Source: Pseudanabaena cinerea FACHB-1277
GTDB lineage: Bacteria; Cyanobacteriota; Cyanobacteriia; Pseudanabaenales; Pseudanabaenaceae
NCBI RefSeq assembly: GCF_014696345.1
Contig: NZ_JACJPY010000004.1
Coordinates: forward strand, 23,517-87,516
Direction: 5' to 3'
Length of the DNA: 64,000 nucleotides
Both the position numbers and the translations under genes were made by a program. Shown here in pieces: positions 59,373-64,000 of this stretch. Under the pieces are notes generated by a model, which was given only the letters and a program-made list of their open reading frames with translations, did not search any database and had not been told where the DNA came from. Each line of letters opens with the position of its first letter. Position 1 is the stretch's first letter.

Positions 59373-60887
59373 TTACACTCTCAAATTCTTGCGCTTACCC
59401 AGCCAATAGCCCCCATAAACCGCAATACCGACTATACCTGTGGCAATCAGGAAACTCCACCAAGGCAGAGATAGCAATCTGGTACTATCTGCTTTAGTCT
59501 CTGCAACCGTAGCCTTATTAGGATTACCGCGCAGAGATTGAGCATAAAGCAAAGGCGCTCCCTCAGTCACGATGCGATCGCCCTCAAATAAACCACTTTT
59601 TACTTCCACAAAGCCATCGGATGCTTGACCCAAAGTAACTTCTGTTGGTTCAAAGGATTTACCATTCTGGACATAGACTAATTTTTTACCCTGCATATCT
59701 ACTACTGCGATCGCAGGAATAGCGATGACAGGATTTAAGGCTTGACTGGTGAGAAGTTCTAATTCTGCAAACATCCCCGCCTTTAGCTGTCCATTAGCAT
59801 TGTTGATTTCTGCCTTGACAGGAATCACGCGCTGTTCCCCTGCAATTACCGAGCCAATGGTGGTAATTGTGCCTTGAAGCTTTGGATTAGTTGGGGAATT
59901 GGTTGATATTCCTGCGACAGTGACATTGATCTTTTGTCCAATCTTGATGCGATTGATATCCTTTTCAAAAATATTTGCGGTGGCAAAAACGCGGCGATCG
60001 TTCACAATCGACATAATCGGTTTACCTGCCTCTTCAAAACCTTCGCCAATGGTAGCTTCGCGATCGCTAACCACACCTGAAATCGGCGCAACAATTGTTA
60101 CCGTACCGTCAGCATCAGCCTTAGAATCTAACTGTCGTAAACGGGCGGCATATGCCGAACCACTTAACTCAACCTTCGATTGGGCTGCTTCTAGCATTGC
60201 TTCGGCTTTGGTGACTTGAGCCGCCGCTTCTAGCAATGGCAAACGACCTGATGCTTTAGACAAACTAGACTTAGCAGCGAGAAATCGGCTTTCCGATTCT
60301 TGGAATTGTCGCCGCGAAATCGCCCCACTTGCCAATAATTCGCGATCGCGATCATAGCGTTCCTGATCAATCTTCAGCTCAGTTTCCGCTTGACGCAGTT
60401 CCGCTTCCACAATCTGCTGTTGATTGCCATAGTTCTGTTTCGCAAATTGTAAATTCGCGATCGCCTCCTGCACACTTGCCACAGCATCAGTTTGTTTCTC
60501 TAGGGCATTCACCCGCAAATCCGTCAGTTCAGGGCTAGATAGCACAGCGACCACTTGCCCCGCTTCCACCTTATCTCCAGGTTGCACTAGCAAAGAAATC
60601 AAAGTTCCCTTAATCGGTGAGGTTACTTTCACCTTGCCATCGGGTAAAGGTTCAATCTGCCCCGTCGCTTTGATAGCGATCGCCATAGCTTTCTTGCTGA
60701 CAGGTTCAACTTTGATGCCCACTTTTTGAGCTGTACTCTGATCAATTTCAATCGCCGATGGATTAGCGATCGCATCACCATGTCCAAACTCATCGCCATG
60801 TCCTGCATGGGCAAGGATTGCCACAGGATTAAGCAAGGGATTGACAAACAAAACTAAGCTCAGGCAAGTGCCATAAATTCTTTTCAT
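59373..60887 (-). CDS. copB: RND/HlyD-family periplasmic adaptor, CopB/CzcB-like
   Basis: 504 aa. The signal peptide is followed by a His/Asp-rich metal site (HAGHGDEFGHGD). The lipoyl/barrel parts read GKVKVTSPIKGTLISLLVQPGDKVEAGQVV, and a long coiled coil (about 150-260) is obvious. The C-terminal 30 residues add a membrane helix (WWSFLIATGIVGIAVYGG). Adaptors of this type link an RND metal pump to an outer-membrane channel. It is 20 bp downstream of the copM-like gene, so they form one unit. The pump itself is not encoded in the window. Copper is inferred from neighbours. Confidence 0.82.
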   Translation of the reverse strand: MKRIYGTCLSLVLFVNPLLNPVAILAHAGHGDEFGHGDAIANPSAIEIDQSTAQKVGIKVEPVSKKAMAIAIKATGQIEPLPDGKVKVTSPIKGTLISLLVQPGDKVEAGQVVAVLSSPELTDLRVNALEKQTDAVASVQEAIANLQFAKQNYGNQQQIVEAELRQAETELKIDQERYDRDRELLASGAISRRQFQESESRFLAAKSSLSKASGRLPLLEAAAQVTKAEAMLEAAQSKVELSGSAYAARLRQLDSKADADGTVTIVAPISGVVSDREATIGEGFEEAGKPIMSIVNDRRVFATANIFEKDINRIKIGQKINVTVAGISTNSPTNPKLQGTITTIGSVIAGEQRVIPVKAEINNANGQLKAGMFAELELLTSQALNPVIAIPAIAVVDMQGKKLVYVQNGKSFEPTEVTLGQASDGFVEVKSGLFEGDRIVTEGAPLLYAQSLRGNPNKATVAETKADSTRLLSLPWWSFLIATGIVGIAVYGGYWLGKRKNLRV

Positions 60888-60907
60888 AAATTGCCTTTAA
60901 TACATTT

Positions 60908-61627
60908 TTACTTGCCATACCAAGCTTTGCGCCATGCTTGCATCTGTTCAATTTCAGCCTTTTGAGAGTCGAGAATCTCTTGAGCGAGTTTCTGAATTTC
61001 AGGACGTTTTGACTTGGCGATCGCATCCTTTGCCATTACTAAAGCCCCTTCGTGGTGAGGAATCATCGCTTCGATAAATCGCAAATCAAATTGAGCATCG
61101 GCACTTCCCAAATCCATAGTCATCATCATGTTCTTCCGAAATTCGGGAGACATTTCCATGGAGTGCTTCATGTCTTCATGCCACATTACTAACTTATCTC
61201 CAGCCTTGGGATACCATGCTTTGCGCCATTCCCCCATCTGGGCAATCTCTTTTTCCTGCGCGGCAATAATCTCGTTAGCTAACTTCCGTAATTCGGGACG
61301 TTGAGAATTTTTTAAGACATCCTGTGCCATGGCGATCGCGCCTTGATGATGGGGTGTCATGCCATCAATAAATCGTAAATCATATTCGGCATCAGCCACT
61401 CCCAAATCCATCGAATCATGGGACATCATGCCACCTGAATGGTTTATGGGTGTTGATTTGCCTGCTTGGTTTTCGATCTTTATTGCCACAGGATTAGGGG
61501 TTTCTGCTGATATTTGAGTATTGCTGGCTGTGCAAGCCGCCAAGTTAGCACTGGTCGCCGCTAAAATCAGTAAAGCCGAGACAAATCGCCCCCGTGCAGT
61601 GAATAATAGAGTAGATAACATAGTCAT
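60908..61627 (-). CDS. copM: CopM-like periplasmic metal-binding protein (two DUF305 domains)
   Basis: 239 aa from ATG 61627; an upstream in-frame ATG at 61669 lies in the putative operator. A lipobox-like SANLAAC follows the signal helix. Two DUF305 repeats carry FIDGMTPHHQGAIAMAQDV and FIEAMIPHHEGALVMAKDA, with flanking Met-rich segments (HEDMKHSMEMSPEFRKNMMM). DUF305 CopM of Synechocystis binds copper in the periplasm. The arrangement copR-copS then copM is similar here, in a different order. Binding is inferred from these His/Met clusters. Confidence 0.88.
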   Translation of the reverse strand: MTMLSTLLFTARGRFVSALLILAATSANLAACTASNTQISAETPNPVAIKIENQAGKSTPINHSGGMMSHDSMDLGVADAEYDLRFIDGMTPHHQGAIAMAQDVLKNSQRPELRKLANEIIAAQEKEIAQMGEWRKAWYPKAGDKLVMWHEDMKHSMEMSPEFRKNMMMTMDLGSADAQFDLRFIEAMIPHHEGALVMAKDAIAKSKRPEIQKLAQEILDSQKAEIEQMQAWRKAWYGK

Positions 61628-61663
61628 ATCTTGAGCAGTACATAGAATTGTTAAGGTGTAGTA

Positions 61664-61692
61664 TTTCATAAGAAAATGAAATGAGCATGAAA
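61664..61692 (-). promoter_or_regulatory. Candidate CopR box (TTTCAT direct repeat) ahead of copM
   Basis: On the minus strand, TTTCAT-N5-TTTCAT (61692-61687 and 61681-61676) has an 11-bp period, as expected for two OmpR-type monomers. An inverted copy lies at 61669-61664. It starts 37 bp upstream of the chosen copM ATG. Confidence 0.5.
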
Positions 61693-61762
61693 AACTAAGT
61701 CCTACTGTCTTCCCCGTGAAGAATTGAAGAATTAACGTTGCATCACTTTGTACCCCCTAATT

Positions 61763-63097
61763 TTATGGATTATGAGCTAATTGAATTGTGAAAATACTAC
61801 CTTTACCGAGTTCGCTTTTGACTTGAATATTACCATTGTGAACTTTAGCGATCGCCTGTGCGATCGCCAACCCTAATCCCGATCCCCCTTTTTTGCGAGA
61901 GCGATCGCTACTTACTCGATAGAAGCGATCGAAGATATTTGGTAAATCAACGGCACTTATGCCAATGCCATTATCCTGAATTTGGATCATGGCATGATGA
62001 TCCATGTGATCAAGGAGCAATTCAACCGTGCCATATTCAGGGGTGTAATCGATCGCATTGATTAAAACGTTGAGAATCAGACGATAGAGTTGATCTTCGT
62101 TGCCATTGATATAGATTGGAGAATGATGGAGAATTTTTAGCTTGAGATCGATATTTGACTGGATAGCCAGTGATGATACTTCTTCCACTAAATCGCCCAC
62201 AATTTCATTGAGGCAACAGGTCTGCTTTTGGAGGGTAATTAGTTGGAGATCCATCCGTGAGAGTAGAAGTAAGTCCTGCACCAGTTCTGAAAGACGTACC
62301 GTTTGCCGATTGATTGTTTGGAGAATATCCCTTGATTCTGCTTCGGAAATAGCATCACTATTGAGCGTAGATTCAACAGTGGCACGGATAGCAGCCAAGG
62401 GAGTTCGCAACTCATGGGCAGCATCAGCAGTGAATTGCTGAATTTGTCGATAGGAAGAATAAACTGGTTTAATCGCAATACCTGCCAAATACCAGCTTGC
62501 GACGCTCACCATCAAAAAAGCGATCGGTAAACTGATAATCAAGGTTAGTTTTGATTGTTGCAGATGCTGTTCATAGTCCGCTAGCGATCGCCCTACTTGC
62601 AAATATCCCCATGACTCTCCACGATTATTTTTAAGTAAAAGAGAGATTTGATGATAGCGGTTGCCTTTTCGATCTTCAATTGTTTGCCAAGGATCTTGTC
62701 CAATTTTAGGAATCATCCCTATTGGTGGTTTGCCGACTGTGGCAATCAATCTACCTGAACGAGTTAAAAATAATGCGTAAAAACTATCCTGTTGAATCGC
62801 TCCCAGAATATGCCTTGCGGGAGATTCTGGCTGACATTCTTCACCAATAATACAAAGATTCGGCAGGATTTGTTGGACATTGATAGCAATGCGATCGCTT
62901 TCTGTCAGTAGAGGTTCTAAGCTATCATGCAATGTGCCAGCGACCGACTCTAATTCGCGATCAACTGCTTGCCAGTGAGCATGAGCCATCACCTGATAGA
63001 TACTGACCCCTGACACAGTTAAAATGATACTCATCACTCCTGCATACCAACCCGCAAGTTGTAAACGCGCTCCCCAAAAGATTTTGTTGCTATTCAT
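61763..63097 (-). CDS. copS: Sensor histidine kinase, CopS/RppB/NrsS-like
   Basis: 444 aa. Two membrane helices (about 13-33 and 180-203) bracket a periplasmic sensor loop. The kinase core has the H-box AAHELRTPLAAIRA, N-box NVLINAIDYTPEYG, DNGIGISA and GGSGLGLAIAQA. The loop contains the pattern C-x4-C (CIIGEEC) that could bind metal. It overlaps copR by 4 bp (ATGA) and probably senses copper or nickel; Cu is favoured by copM next door. Confidence 0.85.
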   Translation of the reverse strand: MNSNKIFWGARLQLAGWYAGVMSIILTVSGVSIYQVMAHAHWQAVDRELESVAGTLHDSLEPLLTESDRIAINVQQILPNLCIIGEECQPESPARHILGAIQQDSFYALFLTRSGRLIATVGKPPIGMIPKIGQDPWQTIEDRKGNRYHQISLLLKNNRGESWGYLQVGRSLADYEQHLQQSKLTLIISLPIAFLMVSVASWYLAGIAIKPVYSSYRQIQQFTADAAHELRTPLAAIRATVESTLNSDAISEAESRDILQTINRQTVRLSELVQDLLLLSRMDLQLITLQKQTCCLNEIVGDLVEEVSSLAIQSNIDLKLKILHHSPIYINGNEDQLYRLILNVLINAIDYTPEYGTVELLLDHMDHHAMIQIQDNGIGISAVDLPNIFDRFYRVSSDRSRKKGGSGLGLAIAQAIAKVHNGNIQVKSELGKGSIFTIQLAHNP

Positions 63098-63795
63098 GGA
63101 TTTAAGCGATATCCTAAACCGTAAATCGTTTCAATTTCGATATCACAATTATGTTCTGCTAATTTCTTTCTCAATAGACGAATTTGTGCTGCTACAACAT
63201 TGCTAATGGGTTCTGATTGAAATTCCCATAGACGATTCATAATCTGATCGCGAGTAAGGATTTGGTTGGGATGTTGCATAAAGTATTCTAGCAGTTGAAA
63301 TTCTTTAGCTGTGAGCGTAAGATCTGCGGCGATCGCTTTTTGATCTTGATTTTGGTTCGCGATCGCCGCAGTTGAGTTGCCATAATCAAGGATCAAATTC
63401 CCTACCCGTAAAATTGTTGGCTGCACTTGAGTTGGTCGCCGTAGCAATGCTCTCAGTCGCGCCATTAATTCAACCATGCCAAAGGGTTTAACTAAATAAT
63501 CATCTGCTCCCGAATCTAGTCCCATCACCCGATCTTCAATCTGATCCTTTGCCGTCAGCATTAACACTGGCAGCGAACTAGCCTGCGATCGTAAGCGTTT
63601 ACATATTTCCAGTCCTGACAAACTTGGCAACATCCAATCAACAATCGCTAACACATATTCAACGTCAAGACTCGTAAGATATCTCCAAGCTTCTGCTCCA
63701 TCTTGCACCCAGTCAACAATATATTTTTCTTGTTTCAATCTTTTTTGTAAAGCCTTACCAAGATCTTCTTCATCCTCAACTAGTAAAATTCTCAT
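63094..63795 (-). CDS. copR: OmpR-family response regulator, CopR/RppA/NrsR-like
   Basis: 233 aa. Receiver domain: VEDEEDLGKALQKRL with acidic pocket, phospho-Asp in AIVDWMLPSLSG, Thr in LMLTAKD and Lys in DYLVKPFG. The C-terminal winged helix reads TAKEFQLLEYFMQHPNQILTR, then VAAQIRLLRKKL, ending ETIYGLGYRL. It is the first gene of the copR-copS unit and precedes the copM-copB genes. A hairpin (63888-63924) lies 93 bp upstream. Confidence 0.92.
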   Translation of the reverse strand: MRILLVEDEEDLGKALQKRLKQEKYIVDWVQDGAEAWRYLTSLDVEYVLAIVDWMLPSLSGLEICKRLRSQASSLPVLMLTAKDQIEDRVMGLDSGADDYLVKPFGMVELMARLRALLRRPTQVQPTILRVGNLILDYGNSTAAIANQNQDQKAIAADLTLTAKEFQLLEYFMQHPNQILTRDQIMNRLWEFQSEPISNVVAAQIRLLRKKLAEHNCDIEIETIYGLGYRLNP

Positions 63796-63887
63796 GTGTT
63801 TTCTGATAATTTTCTAGCAATTATAGCCATAGCCAATCTAGTTAGGGCTACGCAAGAAAATAAAGAACCCTTACAGCAATTACCATC

Positions 63888-63924
63888 GCAGGTAGCAAGC
63901 TATCCTTGACAAATTGCTACCTGC
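63888..63924. terminator. Hairpin near the right edge
   Basis: GCAGGTAGCAA (63888-63898) and TTGCTACCTGC (63914-63924) form an 11-bp perfect stem with a 15-base loop. It could terminate a rightward gene or belong to the upstream region of copR. A T-rich stretch follows it. Confidence 0.4.
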
Positions 63925-64000
63925 AATATTTTGTTGTAATGATGGGCTGCCTTTATTCCTTAGGACTTATACAAAATGAACTAGCGTAGAGGCAATTCAT

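Overview
The window is chromosomal DNA of a cyanobacterium. It is dense in the HIP1 palindrome GCGATCGC. It encodes cyanobacterial hallmarks: the clock-output kinase SasA with its KaiB-like N-terminus, NdhO of the photosynthetic NDH-1 complex, a NIL-domain ferredoxin, a Uma2/DUF820 nuclease, a group 3 sigma factor and a Synechocystis-like CopRS/CopM set. A filamentous, non-heterocystous lineage such as Pseudanabaena fits, but the genus is inference. No prophage, rRNA operon or CRISPR array was seen.

Layout. 1-9.1 kb is a sulfur-assimilation locus: sulfate-binding protein, permeases CysT and CysW, a NIL protein, an Rrf2 regulator, cysteine synthase, a CRP/CysR-type regulator, the ATPase CysA and a periplasmic rhodanese. 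Four copies of a 26-bp palindrome (TACGGTA-N12-TACCGTA) in front of these units suggest one regulon. 9.1-12 kb is accessory: a PAP2 phosphatase remnant, a P-loop ATPase plus TOPRIM-like nuclease pair (candidate defence module), a 5'-truncated CadD-type transporter and a pentapeptide protein. 12-22.6 kb holds housekeeping genes (M16 protease, UbiD, STAND ATPase, Ca2+/H+ antiporter, CobO, channel-like membrane protein).

22.6-32.7 kb is a type I restriction-modification locus, read leftwards as Uma2-hsdR-hsdM, then about 3 kb of toxin-antitoxin genes, then hsdS. The TA insert carries a nucleotidyltransferase pair, two VapB/PIN pairs whose toxins are both broken, and an intact MntA-HepT pair. Near-identical direct repeats show that this island grew by duplication.

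32.8-45.4 kb: a PAS-GGDEF cyclase, a recJ cut short next to a MITE, sasA, ndhO, a sigma factor, a TonB-ExbB-ExbD-receptor uptake locus with a shared TTGACA-N3-TGTCAA operator, and hrcA. 45.5-58.9 kb: anti-sigma-type ATPase, PBP2, ProS, nitroreductase, amidase-glucosaminidase, NIL-ferredoxin, DedA, tRNA-Ser(TGA), a protein with a duplicated DNA-binding-like domain, an 803-residue exported protein and an SDR enzyme. 59.4-63.8 kb: a copper-type resistance locus (copR-copS, copM-like DUF305, copB-like adaptor) without its RND pump.

Several miniature palindromic or inverted-repeat elements sit between genes. All coordinates were read by eye and no homology search was run, so family names rest on motif recognition.
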